From NCBI GenBank assembly GCA_040954595.2, contig CM082587.2, positions 5,270,001 through 5,334,000 of the forward strand: a stretch of DNA of 64,000 bases, read 5' to 3'. Below, piece by piece: positions 37,249 through 51,160 of the stretch. A program made the position numbers and the translations under genes. Position 1 is the first letter of the stretch; every line of letters starts with the position of its first letter. A model generated the notes under the pieces. The model had not been told where the DNA came from and made no database searches. It was given only the letters and a program-made list of their open reading frames with translations. This stretch comes from Balanoglossus misakiensis (Eukaryota; Hemichordata).

Positions 37249-39174
37249 TGTTTCGACCGACAAGGGGAATGTGGCGGGTTCAAGCAACGACAGTCTGCTG
37301 ATCTGCAGACACCGTTAGGCCGTCGTCAAGGAAGTTATCCTCAAACATTGAGCTCAGGTGATTTTTTAAAGTCTTCCTGGTGCGATGTACTGTAAGATCC
37401 GGGGTTGACCTGAGATAGCCTTTGCTTACAACATAACAATAGGATATTGATTTACCTTCACAAAATACACGGTGTCGTGAGTTTGTTTGACGTGGAATCA
37501 TTCAACGGCGACAGCAGTCGTTATGGTAACCGGCACGGCCACTCTTCAAGAAAGATTAAATGCATTTACAATGTACTTCAAAGTACCTCTGCACCTTTCA
37601 CGATCATGCGTCAGTTGAATAGGTTTACAACTGCATGCACCCGTCTGGTCGGATGTCGGCGGGGGTCGAACCGGAGGTTCGAGTTATTGCTTCGTCCATC
37701 TTACACTGTACACCGCAAAATCCCGTGAAATTGTCCTTATTTGTGATTGTAGTGATACATGTTATTGTAGTAATACTTAGAGATCAGAAACTAATGCACA
37801 TAATTGGTAATATTTTCTGAAATCCCTGCAGAAACACAAAGGGCCCAATATCTGAAAGCAGTGCAGTTTTATAGAAGTCTGGATGTTAACGCTGGTAATG
37901 ATAAAGGAAAATAGTATACTGTCTCAATAAGAGTGCACTTGGAACACTACATTTGTTGAATATATTAATAGCTTTATTGTCTTATCTTTAATAAATAATC
38001 ACCATTTCGGTTTTTGGAAGTTCCTGTCTTTTCGAGGGGTTAAATAAATAATATAAAATGTACAATAAATCATGTGGGAAAAAATCTGTATATAAATTAT
38101 CTCGCTGAAAAGTTTACAAGTAAAAGTTGATAATAAATCTTAAATATACCAACAATTAAACAAAGCCGAAAATTCAATTATTTAAACTTAGTATCCGACA
38201 AAAGTTTCGAGGTATATACATTCGCACACCAAAATTCCCAGGTAAATAGTGGATCCAGAAATATACATGAAAGCGCTGTATATTGTGAAACACTGCTACC
38301 TACATTGGTAGCTATAAAATACCCCGAGGGTCTCTATAGGCATTTAAAATGACAACTTTGACGATAATTCCTAAAAGATCTAATATAAGATAATATGAAC
38401 TGAATGTATGTATGTATATACACATTGATACATAGTTGATGTTTAAGTTCTTATTATAATACGAATGTTGTCTAGGAAACCAAAGTGATGCACAATGCAA
38501 CCACTGGCTACAGGAGTACATGCATACTGTACTGGATGATTTAATACACGTATATTCCTTTGAAACTACCACGCATTTCTGTAATATTCATAGAAGACAT
38601 ACAGCTTCTAAAATCCCAGAACGTTGTTTTACCAAGGCCAACTGGCAGTTGCTCCAATTAGTATTCTGGTATAAATTGTACTTCACTTTTCTTTAATTCT
38701 GCTGTACTCATCACTTGGAATGTTTGACTGTCCTATCCTAACGTCAGCTGCTTCAAACTGCTACAAATACGTCGAATTTCTTTCCACTTGACATAAAACT
38801 CTTACACCAAAGTTTAAACGTGACGAGACAAAGATTAAAAAATATATTAATAAACACAAATGTACTGTATACTTTGTAAACTATTGGAATAAATATGAGT
38901 TCGTATTGCGTTTGTAAATACAAATATTTTGGAATGGTACTGTATGAACAAAAAGTATTTTCATGTTTTGCATAATTAGACAGAAAAGTATTGTCAATGG
39001 AATATTGCGCACTGGAAAAAAGATATATTTAGAAAATGGATCGTATCATGAAATATTTGTTGCCCAAATACTGGATGTCCGCGAGGACTAATAGGTTACT
39101 ATTGGGTTAAAATATTGGGTTAATACCGATTGTGCTTTAAATCCCATCACTTCATGACACAGAGTATTGGCCTT
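37249..39174. other. Gap between TRPC and M15-like genes, including probable TRPC 3' UTR
   Basis: Both genes run on the minus strand. The AT-rich part (about 37970-39174) looks like a long TRPC 3' UTR. The part next to 37248 should hold the promoter of the M15-like gene. No further coding sequence is recognised. Confidence 0.6.
37973..37978 (-). terminator. Candidate TRPC polyadenylation signal
   Basis: The minus strand reads AATAAA here, 1.2 kb past the TRPC stop, at the end of an AT-rich stretch that looks like a 3' UTR. Other hexamers lie closer to the stop, so the choice is uncertain. Confidence 0.35.
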
Positions 39175-42100
39175 TTATAATTCATCTTCTTCGTAGTCAG
39201 CAAATGCCAGATCGACAGGTTTACTCGGGCCATTTCGGAAGATACCGGGTCTGATCGGAAGGGCCACGTCTTCTGCATGCTTGACGACGCTCTCCACGTT
39301 CTTGAGGAATTCTGTTCCAAACTGGCCTTCGTCTTCGGGGGCGTTCTCGTCGACGGATTTGTGGATGTTGGACACGGTCTTGGACAGATTGCCCATGTTC
39401 TCGAACATGTCGTTTTTGAAGCCGGCCACCTCTTGCTTCAGCTGTAACATGTACGTTTCCTGTGCAGAATTTTCCTCTTCGTCGCCCTTTTTGTCGAATA
39501 TGTATCGCTTGACCAGCTCCTTCATCAATGTCTGTTTAGTTAGAAATTGAGACAATTTAGAACATTAGAACATGCAGTGTGTCTGTTTTATACCACAAGT
39601 TTACATATTGATGACTGATGGAAAGCAATTGTGACTTATATCATTGTACTGACATAATATTTATATTGGATAACTTACCTTGTATTCCTGATCCTTTATT
39701 TCCACTTTCAAGTTCTTTTTCTGTTCACGAAATTAAAAGAATAAAGCAAAATGAATTCCTGACCATTCATACGCAAATGGCTAGAATAAAAACTGTCTTG
39801 AATGGCATTGCTTTCTTGAATTCAGACATCAACATATTTATTTGATGCGGAAATGTAATTACATGCATTTTTGTACTGTGATCATTTGTGTCATCTTGTC
39901 ACATGGCCGATCGAACGGGAATGTTGTATACATATTTGCAATCAGTAAGCATCTCACTCTTCATTAGCCGTCCAGATTTTATAGATGTGATATTACAAAT
40001 CTTGTCTATGTTCATATGATGAATGGCTACACTCACTCGGTTTCTCGCCTTCTTTCCTTTCAACATTTTCGACGAGCAGAATTCTTGAATCGTTCCATAA
40101 GAAGGTATCAAGTTGAAGGGAGGCGACAGCGAGGAAGATTCCTCGTAGTAACTCATCCACAACGTCGATCTCGCAAACTTCCACTGGATATCAGAATCGT
40201 CCTGAGGAGAAATGTGCATGAGTTATTTTTGTTTTAATCCGTGGGGGAGCTGTTGAACTTAGATCCCAAACGTATTTTTGGAAAGGGGGAATAAGATGTT
40301 ATGCAATAATACTCATTAAACATTAATCACTCCCGTGTATGTCATGAATTACTGGAGAGACTATTTTTGTACCGATGTCTGTCTGCATATCTGCATTTTA
40401 CTCGGTACGTCGAGATATATGATTTACACACATATTTATTCCATTTAACATAAATGCAAGTGACCATATTTACGACCCATCCCCGGAAAGAATTTCGTGA
40501 CGCATTGCACACACGAGCATCGTAACCGACCATAACTCTTCACTGGGCAAGCACAAATATGCGGCAATTTGCAGTGCCTATTGGGTTTAAATTGATGAAT
40601 AACGCACAAGGCAATTCGGTATTCCGTTAAAAACTGAGTCAGAAACCAGGAAGTCGACTAACCTGAAGTGTACCATTTATTAAGTACATGGCTAAAAGCA
40701 GTAATGGCTATAAAATAGTCCCGTCCAGTCCACCTCGCTAATATAGTTCGGGACACTAAACTCAAACATTACCGATTCCATTCATTACGGGACAGACGTG
40801 TGGGGGGAATGGGGAACACGGTCATAATTTGCAAATAAAAACATGTTTCGAAAGAGGGCCACATTTCACAGACAACGACAGTCGAGAGACCCCCCCCCCC
40901 CCGGCGATTCCCTCCGACCCATTTCCCATTGTAGCAACTGAATCCCTCCGCCTACCTCAATCCTCGTGTATGTGTTGCTCATCATCGCAATCAAGATGTT
41001 CAGCAGGGCCACGATGGCAATCAGCTGGTACAGCGCAAAGAGGAAGTAACCGAAGAGCTCCGTCACCCAGTGGTTGAGGATGGTGATCTCCAGCGTTTCT
41101 ATGGGAGTCATGCCGAACAGAGACCAAAACAGGCTCATGAGAGCCGCCTGGAAACTGAGGTGAGGGAAAACACTGACGTTAACAACACAACACATTAATT
41201 TGCATGTCTGCTATAGATTTCGTCTGACACCTGTCTGTGCACCACCTGCACGTGGACATTCCCTTCTTTGTTATGTTAACCTGATGTTGTTATGTAAACA
41301 ACAGGCTGAAGAAGGTATTACTATGCCATCTGACACAATTGAGTGTTCCAGGTGCACGTTTGTACTTGCTGTGCTGGAATTACTTTTCAGACGGCGAAAT
41401 ACTAGACTTACTCTTTGTACGGAATCTTACACCTGGGTTCTCCATGGCTGATGCAATCGTATAACAGGTCCGCCGTGTAGAAATTGTACAGTTCGCTCAT
41501 TCCAACGGAAAACGCCACAAGGATCAAGCTGAAGAGAACGAGGAACTTGACAATGTCGCCTCCCATTCTCCCAAACGAGATCTGCATGGGTCCTATCTGC
41601 AAGTGCACGACGGTCATGCGCGCCACGCCCAGGAAGCTGAACACCTTCGCGATGGCAATGAAGCCCGTCCCAATCAGTATAGGATGCGTGGCTGACAGCG
41701 AGGACATTGTTGTCTGGTTCCTGCTGACGTAAGGAGTCCCGGCAGTGCCCTGTTTGGCACTGCCACCGATCTTGACCCTAGCTGGCGCCCTTTTCGCTCT
41801 GTGTCCTGCCGAACCCGTACCTGTGGCGTACTCGTCTCCCCGGAAGTTGGGCAGCACCTCTCCGAGCTGATTTTGAATCCGGGTTTCCTCTTGTTGAAGC
41901 TCCTCTAGTCTGCTGAGAAGCCCCTGAACGGTTTCTGGAGTTCCATCGTACACCACACTGACATTGATGGCCTTGCTAGTTTCCAGCGGGTGATATACAG
42001 TAACGGAGGGGGACATCATAATAGAATCGTTCTGTATCACAGCATGCTCCAATTCTATTTTTGGCTCCAAAGCTGTCTGTAGGACAAAACAGACACAAGA

Positions 42101-45100
42101 TAAGACAGTTTGACGCTATATGCAAGACATGAATGTACAATTCAAGGTCTCAATATCTGAGCTTTCGTATCAGTGGCAACAAATCGACTGCACGATTCTT
42201 TTCCCGCTAAATCTCTTACCTGCCAGATGACGTATAATCGACAAAGAAGCCATGCCCAGTACAGCGCCAGTGTTATAATGTCGAATGCCTTCCCTTCCAT
42301 GTTTTCTGTGAACATCGCAACCCCTTTGTTGACAACCAGGCTTACTTCCTTCCACGTCATCGCTGTTGAACATTCGCAAAAGAAAAGACAATAAATGACA
42401 TTCAGAGCTACTAATGTTAGGCTCTAGTGCCCACGTGTTGCGTGTTCACCTGCCAAGCTGTTTGATCGACTTGCAAGATAAATTTTGACCAAAGGCACAT
42501 TTTAATGAATGAAAAAATCGGTGCAACTGACCTAGCAAGAACAGCACGATTAGCCATTCCCACACAGACAGCGTGACGTTAACTCCAGCAACATCATCGT
42601 CTGCGTCGTCCTCCCTAACTTCCGAGTTGCTGAACGTCACGAAGTGGGCCACCAGCAGAGCCAGGAAGGTGAGCTGGGAGGCGGCGTGGCACAGGTACCT
42701 GACGTAGGGCGTGTTGAGATACGCCCCCGGCCGAATCTTGCGCGACACGACGTAGCTGGCGCTGACCAGCGGGAAGCACAGCATCACGAGCATGGAGAGG
42801 AGCAGTCTCCTGGTCGATGCCATGCGCCGCCAGCTTTCAAGGCCGTGGTACCACCTCTCCACCAGGCTTTGCTGGCAGTGTGGGTGGGCCACGAACTGGA
42901 AAAGGAACGATGAAAATCAGGTTTTCACAAATGATGTGGACTACAGAAACAAGGATGGTCGACATCTTTAAATTATGCAAATTAGCTAATGATAAATGGC
43001 AACATTTGTCTACAGCTTGTATAAAACATTTGAGTCTTCTTACAAGCCTGGCACTCAGTTCACCAGATTAGCAACGGTCAGTATGGTCAAAGGTATCAGT
43101 ACATTTAATAGTAAAAAAATATATGGGTGACACCCAACACGTACATGCACGTACCACACCCTCCAATATTTGCCTTTTAAAACGCAAATACTAAAATCCA
43201 ATTATTTTTGAACATTAAGTAATAAACTCAATTTCCTCGCTAATTGGTAAATTATTCTATACCATCCGGTGCGTTGTGTACCAATTTGCCGCCGGAAGAC
43301 AGAGTTAGTTTATTTGTCCTGCCAAGTGATGCGAATTTAATGTCACCTTATCCGGGCAATCGTGCATGTATGTTATTTTCCAAGGTTAGTTTGACACGGT
43401 GCCCGCGGTACATCCGTCATCCTCTGAGGCTCCACGTTATGACCCTTTCAACCGTGGAACGACGGGTTTCCAATGCTGCTTGACGCGTTTGCGAGGTTTT
43501 GGAAGGTGCACGTACGAGCCCCCAACTCTGCATACATAGGCATAGCCACGTTTTCCACAAACGTACCCAGTTTCTCTAGTTCGAGTCAGTACTGTACAAC
43601 ATGTATTTTCACGAACCGATGAAGGTTATGAAAAGTTAGCGACAGTTGGTGTTTTAATGAGTCAATAATGGGTTCTATCTTAGTAATGACACGGTCATTA
43701 TCGGCGTGATATTTGAGACAGAAATCATTTATTAAAGAGTGCGATGGCCACATCTAACAGGAAAAGACGAAAACCAAAAATACAGGGGACGTGAAAATTG
43801 CGAGATCGCATTTTACCGTAACTTCATGTGAATTAGCCTAAATCCGATTTCTGAAGCTATTTAGACACGAAAAAGTAAGTAAGGCCAATCCGAACCAGAC
43901 TTCGCATGCTCTCGCTATACTCTATTAGTACAATGACCCATCAAACATCATGATTTTTCAACTCTAAATATATCTAGTTTTATTTATTGCAATTTATTTC
44001 GTTAATTACTGCTCTCAGGCTTTTTGATACATTAAGGCGCCATAAGCAAAAGCATGGCACCAATATATGTGAAGACTGGCAAGGGTAAACAACATACATG
44101 TCCATTGGATGTACACCTTCTGTTTGTATTAACGATTAACTTAATAGAAAGGTCCAGCTGTCGTGGAAATATTACCAGCATATAAAAACAATAGTAGAAC
44201 TAGTTATTTTCGATCTGCCTAGCCTAGCAGTGCGCACACTCGTGATTTCTAAATTTAGGACATCATTTCTATTTCTCATACTATACTGGTTGCTTCATCT
44301 CAGATCATTGCACCGAACATCTGAGACCTTCCAAAAGTGCACGGATAATATGCGTCGCTCACCGAAACTTGATTGTGAATGATCGCTGTCAAAGGGACAC
44401 TTTCCTATAATTATGGAAATTTTAAACCACAAAACATTCCAACCGGTACCGACCGGCTCACTCTGTGGAAGCCAGGTGGTCAGTTCAGTTAGACGCAGAT
44501 GTCGTCTGCGTACATGTAAATTCTCGAGATTTTTGTTCACGCAATCCCCGTATCTCGAAAGCCAACTAAAGTACGTGTGACTTGGCGTGTTGTCTACTCC
44601 ACACCCACGGGGCGAACATCTATACATGCACCCATTCAGTTTGTCGCCAACAGGTGTACTAGTAATACCCGCGTCATTTTTAATGTATAGACGTTGATGA
44701 TGTTTATCTGGCTGGCGGGAATTGCCATAGTCACCCAGAATGCAAGGCGGGTGACGGTCGGTCGACGCTGCCTTCCGAGCGAACTGGGTGCAAGATCGAA
44801 TGACGCTTGCTTTCAAACCTGCAAGATGCAACCCCAGTCCTGCTGACTACAGCAAGGAACATGAAACTTTTATTAGAAGTTAATGATGCTGTCGCTGGGA
44901 ACGACGTTCACAGTACTGCTGTCATACATTCTGATAGTAACCCCGCCCCAGGCCTTTCTGATGCCCTTAAACTTTTTTCTATTGAGCACTTGTTTTCGCG
45001 AATCGTGCGGATAAACATAGGCGTATGCGATTCTTGAAACAAAAACATGTGAACAAAAAATTAAAATGCGGGAGTATACTGTTTATATTCATCACTGGTG

Positions 45101-48100
45101 ATCACGACGATCTATTTTTAGAAATACTGGTACATGTATATGTTTTTTTTAATAAATATTCAACGCTTTGCCGTGCATGCTGAATGTAAATGCTGTTCAC
45201 AGCGCCAGAGATAATTGGACGTCCTCTTGGAATAATAATTATTACTATTTCGTGCGCGTCCATACGTGCATTGAAGAGCCGTATCCCAAAGTGACTCACC
45301 GAATGACTGTGATAAATCGTGCACTTGTGGCCGTAATCCTCAGATGAGCTCCCTCGACTATAAAGAAACCCACACTGCCCCGTAAATCTTTCCCATTGCT
45401 GAGTGCGGAAAGCTTATAAATCTCCATCTTCAATTTGTTTTGATAAACCACCGCGCGACGCTGTCCTTTTTTTTCAGCGGGAGCGACATGTGGCTGCATG
45501 CCGATTTTTGAAAAATCGAACAGATGTTTTTTTTTTTCACTCTCTCGCATTGTCCAAACGTTTCACAATGGCTTTCTGAGTCGATAATTAATTGTCAATG
45601 AAAATGGAATGTTGACAAATGGAACAGCCAATAAAACTGTGTCAAAAGAGACTGAACATGAGATATTTTTACTACCGCTGAACAGACGACAATATTCGAA
45701 CATATTCAGAGCTATGGCGGAAAGGGGGTTGTTAAAGACACCATATTGAAGAGAATTCCTTGGTGTGACCTCAACGATCTGTTATTAAGGAAGAGCGCCT
45801 GTAACTTTTGATAAATGTTTTAGTACCGTCGTTCTGTGTATCAACAATGTACTGGTCTACACTATAAATGCACGATGAAATATAGTGTTGTCAATTGAAT
45901 CCAGTCTCGGGCATAAATTCCAATTTTAGAAACAATGATGACGACTTATTATATAGGCTGGCTACGTCGACTTGTTGAAGACAGGATATTTCAATTCCTT
46001 TCGAGGCAAATGTTACATGATGTCACATCCGGTTTCCCTTGCATTCGATTTTAAAGAAACAGAACTGCCCACGCCGACACTTTTACAGAACAACACATTT
46101 TGAGCGGAAATAATAAAAAAAAAGGTTTTTAATATACTTTCAAACCCGACCTCGATGTAAATTAAGGCAGTACACGCAATATTTGTTTCACATTTTCAAC
46201 AAACTATATCCGGAAGCTCACCTGTTTCTGGTCGTATTTAATGGCCGCCTTCACTTTGAAAGGCTCTTTGAAGTTCCCGCGGAAGCTGTCGTTCGACCAC
46301 TCTTTCAGGTCGTGCGTCAGAACGATGTTCTGCTCTTTGGAGTTGCGCACGTAGTCCAGCAGCTCGGCGGCGAACTCCTCGCAGCTCTCGGCCATGTGCG
46401 TGTACTGGGCGCGGAATTCGAAGTCGGTCTCGCTGAGCCTCTTCATCTTTCTGCTCAGTTTGAACGCCGCCTCCAGCGGGTCCTCGTTGGTCAAGCAGAT
46501 GCAGGCCACGGCGGTGAGGGCCCTGAAGACGTTGATCCTGCCCACTGAATGCTCCAGCGTAAACTCCTCCGTCGCAAAACGGCAGAGATCCGGGTCCTTG
46601 ATGGTGGCCCCGTGCTCAAGAAGTGTTTTCAGAATGTCGAATTGGTTGCGTTGGGCTGCCAGCACTGCCGGAGTCATATCAGGATGAAAATCGCCATTCA
46701 GAGAGTGACAATACAAGCCAGCCTGAAAACAAAGAGTTTTTCATTATAATGTCCCATAGTTTTGAACTAGAAGCTTCGTTTTATTTATTGAATGATGGCG
46801 GAAAAACTGGTACCACATGGATCGTTAAATGGGACATATTTTTCAAAGTAAAGTCAATTTACCGTTTATGATGAATTTACAATGCGTCAACGTTTTCACA
46901 CGAAGCGATTATAAAATGAGCAGACGGCAGATATTAAACGACCGCCAATGGACACAAAAACCCCGGGGAACTAAGATCGTAAAACCTGTCTCTTTAGAGT
47001 TTGGAACTTTTTCCAATCGATATGTCTCTAATAATTATCTCGTTGAGGAAGAAGCCGGAACAAACCGCCTTTTTATCGTCTCAAAGAAAGGCATACCGAC
47101 ACCCATCACCTGTTTTCCTGGCCGACAAACATATCAACATATTGAACGTGAAAACTTTTATGTTTTTCATCGCATGGACTGGTTTCCTGCTATTTGAAGA
47201 GAACGGTGGTTTAAGCATCTTTAGGCAGAGTCGACTGAAGCAGATTTTCATATTGATTTCTGTGTTATATTTTTTTTCATAAAAATCAACCCTCGATATA
47301 CCACACGCGAGCTGAATTCGAAATTGCTTCATACCTTGCGCCAGGAATGACAGAGTCGTGACAACACTATAATGACTTTCAATGCCGCTACTTCAAAACG
47401 TTTTGTGCATGCTATATATAGAGAGACTAACAGGCCTATACAAGTGTTTGACCGGAAATTCCATTTTGATCATTGACACATTCTTTGCCGCATCGACAAA
47501 CGTGTCGTCTTTATTCTACTCAAAATACAACAGATTCAAGCTGTGGGCGGTTGAAAACAAAGGACATGCTTGTCCTCAATTTCCCCCACAAAGCCTGCCG
47601 CGGTGTAATCGCTTTTCGAAAAAAATGTCGTAAAATTTTCATTGTCCTGACTTACTCGCGGAAATATCGGTATTTCTGATGAATTAAAACAATTTTACAT
47701 TTACCCATTTCAAGCCTGTTGAGTTTAAATATGCAAATAAGTACCACTGCGTCCCTGAAAATTTGTTACCATTTGTTTCCTATTGGCTAATAGGCTACCG
47801 TGAGATTAATACGTCACACGCGATCATCATGATGATTGACATTATTATATTAATTTCCGATTCGAGACAAACACCACAAATGAAACATATGTTTTGACGA
47901 CAGCGTAAGAAAAAAAATCTACAAAGTCAGAATTTCACAAACAGCTCGGTGTTATCATATAAGCGTTTCTCTGCGCGATGGGGGAATTTGATGGTTTTAT
48001 AGTCTTGATAATATGGTTGAAGAGCGTGTCGAAAAGTTTCCCTTTACAAGCGGCGCAAGATGATAATGCACGCCATTTTTATTGTAAGGGATGTCAAAAT

Positions 48101-49891
48101 CTGATCGGGACAAACAAGCCGAAGATTTGACAACCTTTCGCGTATCTGAAATCTGTCTCCAAGGCCCACTCGAACGTCAGGCGTGTCTCTTGTTACCCAT
48201 GAATCATTGCAAGCGGCCATTTTCTTCCGTTCTGAGCAGCGCAATCCGTTTTCATTGTACACTAAAACGGCGTGTATGAATTATTCTGTTTATTACAGTT
48301 ATGTAAAATGTTTTATGTGAGAATAAATCATTAATGTCTCGGTTATCCTCAGTTTCATCGCTCTAATGCGTCCCTGTGGAATAACAGTGGGGAATATTTT
48401 GACTTACCGGAAGCTCTTTTCTGGAATCAAGGGTTTTGCATATAGCCGTGACAGCTGGCAAAGACTGGGCGTTGACCGCTCGCAGAAGGATGTCTCCCAG
48501 CACAACTCTCTTGTTGTCCAGAACAAGATCCATCATTTCTGTTTTAAAAAACAAACAAACCAAAACAATGTAATATTATACATATTATACGCATAGGGAA
48601 CTAAACAGCACGATCCAACGGGGGGGGGGGGGGGGGGGGAGGGTGATCTCTTTGAGTCTGGTGTCAAGAATTCAAGACTATTTAATTGCTATACTTTTGA
48701 GTCTCAATGAGGTTTCCATGATTTGCAAAGATTCCATTCAACAAAAATTGACAGTAGGAATAAAATTATTTCATGTCTCTCAGATAAAATGTCGCTGTTG
48801 ACGAACGTGTTGGAACAATTCTCCGGCGAATCCTTCGGCGATGGCACGAAAATTCAGCCTAGTGTACGTGCGCGTCCGAGATGTATATTTTAACAGGGGT
48901 TTATCTGCACTGTTGCAAACTGACACCTTCGCCCATTGTTTCATTTCACAGCTGGAACATGATTTGGAGAATTTACTGGTTTAGAGTCAACATCCGCATA
49001 CATCAAATGTTTACGCATGCGTATTGTGGGCGACACTTCAGCTTTCATGGAACAGTTCAGTCATCTTTTTATCCCGAGTAGCATTCGTTTCCAGGTGCGT
49101 GAAACAGAAGATGTCGTGTGGTTATTTTTAATACATGTTAAGTCAACAGATGGCATTTAATAGAAGATTCATCAGTCATGCCTATACCGGGGATTGGGCA
49201 TTATAAATTGTCTACTAAATTTATATCGTTTGTCTTGTTCGCGACGTGCATGTTGGGAGTATGGTCCTCTTTTTGTGATTTTGTTGCGTTTCTGCGTGGT
49301 TTTATTTAGTAATTTTTAATTTCACTGTTGGGCTGTGTCTCCCTCCATGAAGTCTTGGTCGCCTTCCTTTATAGACCAGAATAGTCCATAGAATCCCCGT
49401 AGAAAGGTGTACGGGTATGTGCCGCCAAGGCGGGCCACACTTTTCACGAAAGAATCCTAAACATGCGTCGACTTTTCACCCGAAAAAATTCTAAGCATGG
49501 ATCAATAACATAGGAAATGTTCCATTCTAAAACAGAAAAACGACAATTAATGATCTAAAATACTCAAATTTTGACTACAAATCTCCAACGACGGGTTAGG
49601 TTTTGAGGTATACCTGTGTTGACATTTTCAAATTGGGTCGCACGTGACCCCCGTATGAGTATAGTGGGTGTACCCCCCCCCCCTCCAAGGTATAACGGTT
49701 TCCCAGCAGGGATACTCACCGATGCTGCGACTGTCTAAAGCCAGCATCAGGGCTGTCTTTCCTTCCTCGTCGCGACAGTTGACATCGAAAAGGTCTGCGT
49801 GGTCGAGGACGAGCAGCATCGCCTTCTTTTCTCCCTTCTCGGCGGCCGAAAGATACATCTCCTCGAGCATACGCCTTGCTTCTGCCGCCAT
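39175..49891 (-). CDS. TRPC-type (canonical TRP) cation channel, 10 coding exons
   Basis: This is a plasma-membrane cation channel of the TRPC family, typically opened downstream of phospholipase C. Exons (minus strand): 49891-49720, 48538-48408, 46722-46222, 42895-42532, 42362-42220, 42076-41412, 41154-40956, 40201-40037, 39720-39679, 39531-39175. Phases agree; the product is 912 aa, within the family's usual range. It has N-terminal ankyrin repeats (from about residue 10: [13 protein letters not shown]), the TRPC AHPxCQQ.L segment (from 269), S1-S3, then an unusual loop of about 130 residues (438-567) before S4 (ILIGTGF, 570 on). The [11 protein letters not shown]4-S5 segment, a pore exon with [10 protein letters not shown]6 ([11 protein letters not shown]) and the TRP box WKFAR (732-736) follow. 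The C-terminal tail is acidic with coiled-coil potential. The ATGGCGGC start context resembles a YY1 site. I cannot assign a TRPC subfamily. Confidence 0.93.
42896..46221 (-). other. TRPC intron 3 (3.3 kb)
   Basis: This is the intron between the ankyrin-linker exon and the S1 exon. It contains an unrecognised 178-codon minus-strand open frame (44295-44831). I see no TRPC-like exon inside and no identifiable mobile element. Confidence 0.6.
46723..48407 (-). other. TRPC intron 2
   Basis: No TRPC-like exon is visible. A plus-strand open frame at 46829-47197 resembles no known protein and looks like chance. Confidence 0.55.
48539..49719 (-). other. TRPC intron 1
   Basis: It contains a poly-G run at about 48620-48639 and a short poly-C near 49674. 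Nothing coding is recognised. Confidence 0.55.
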
Positions 49892-50297
49892 GACTGCCTT
49901 TTTTGTTCAGACAAAACTCTTACGTATTGGTATTGGTACTGTATATACTATATGGACGCACATGGGCGCAGCGCGCGTGTAGTGTGTCAGCTAACTCGAA
50001 TGTCGATGGGCGGGGTATATTTATACCGATGTCCTAATTTACATAACAATGTTTTAAGGACATGACAATTTAAGCTCATGCGGCAGTTTCATGTTTTACA
50101 GTGAAGCGAAGTAAATATTCTCGCTTGTCGCATTGATATTAATCCTGCCTACTCGGCTGCGCAGATGGAAATTTATTTTCCTGAATTAACGGGAATTGAG
50201 GAGGTCGTTGGCACTGCACTAAACTGTCAATTGGGACCTATGTTATTCCGATCGCGATTAAGTCAAGTGCACTCGGTCACGTAGGACTGAAAAACAT

Positions 50298-50481
50298 ACA
50301 TACATACATACATACATACATACATACATACATACATACATACATACATACATACATACATACATACATACATGCATGCATGCATGCATGCATGCATGCA
50401 TGCATACATGCATACATACATGCATACATACATACATACATACATACATACATACATACATACATACATACATACATACAT

Positions 50482-50534
<53 letters not shown>
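50298..50534. repeat. Compound (ATAC)n/(ATGC)n/(AGAC)n tetranucleotide array
   Basis: About 235 bases of ATAC-, then ATGC-, then ATAC- and AGAC-type units lie 400 bases upstream of the TRPC start. The MYVC, MHAC and IHTY frames it creates are artefacts. Confidence 0.97.
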
Positions 50535-50535
<1 letters not shown>

Positions 50536-50992
50536 GTCGTTCTCGAGCTCAGAACAGCGCACTCAAGCTCTTCAGATTGCATCACTCGGTACCGTTCCAA
50601 CAAGGTACAGGACAAATGACCTATTCATTCTTTGAACGTTTACCAGGCTTATACATACTAGTAGTCTGCCGCTGGCAGCAGGACAAGGAGCATTGGCGCT
50701 GCGCTCCGTCCAACCGCTAGTGGCGCACGAGGTCTGGAAATCGATATTAATCGAAATATAACAGCTTTGAGGGCGGAATGCTCACATTCAAGACAATGTC
50801 CCAATTTAGATTTCAACTTTGGACTTTAGATAGAATGCAATTAACTCAGAATAGCTGTGATTCAACAATGTTATTCATTTGTTGAGTTCCTTTGTCTGCT
50901 GTGATTACAGGTGTGGTTAGTTACAAGCTGTGTTTTTGGGTTTTACAGAACTATTTTCGTATCATGTGTGTGTCTGTGCCTGCTGGCGTTGA

Positions 50993-51156
50993 GTTGCGTT
51001 GCGTTGTGTTATGTTGTGTTGTGTTGTGTTGTGTTGCGTTGCGTTGCGTTGCGTTGCGTTGCGTTGCGTTGCGTTGTGTTGTGTTGTGTTGTGTTGCGTT
51101 GTGTTGTGTTGTGTTGTGCTGTGTTGTGTTGTGTTGTGTTGTGCTGTGTTGTGCTG
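50993..51156. repeat. GTGTT/GCGTT pentanucleotide minisatellite
   Basis: About 32 pentamers alternate in blocks of GTGTT and GCGTT. The Cys-Val-rich frames are repeat artefacts. Confidence 0.97.
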
Positions 51157-51160
51157 AAAA

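Noticed and set aside
46829-47197. 122-codon plus-strand frame in TRPC intron 2
   Set aside because: No recognisable domain, no supporting splice or promoter context, and a length expected by chance.
50258-50720. MYVC, MHAC, IHTY and SVCL repeat frames on both strands
   Set aside because: They translate the ATAC/ATGC/AGAC microsatellite and show no start context or non-repeat domain.
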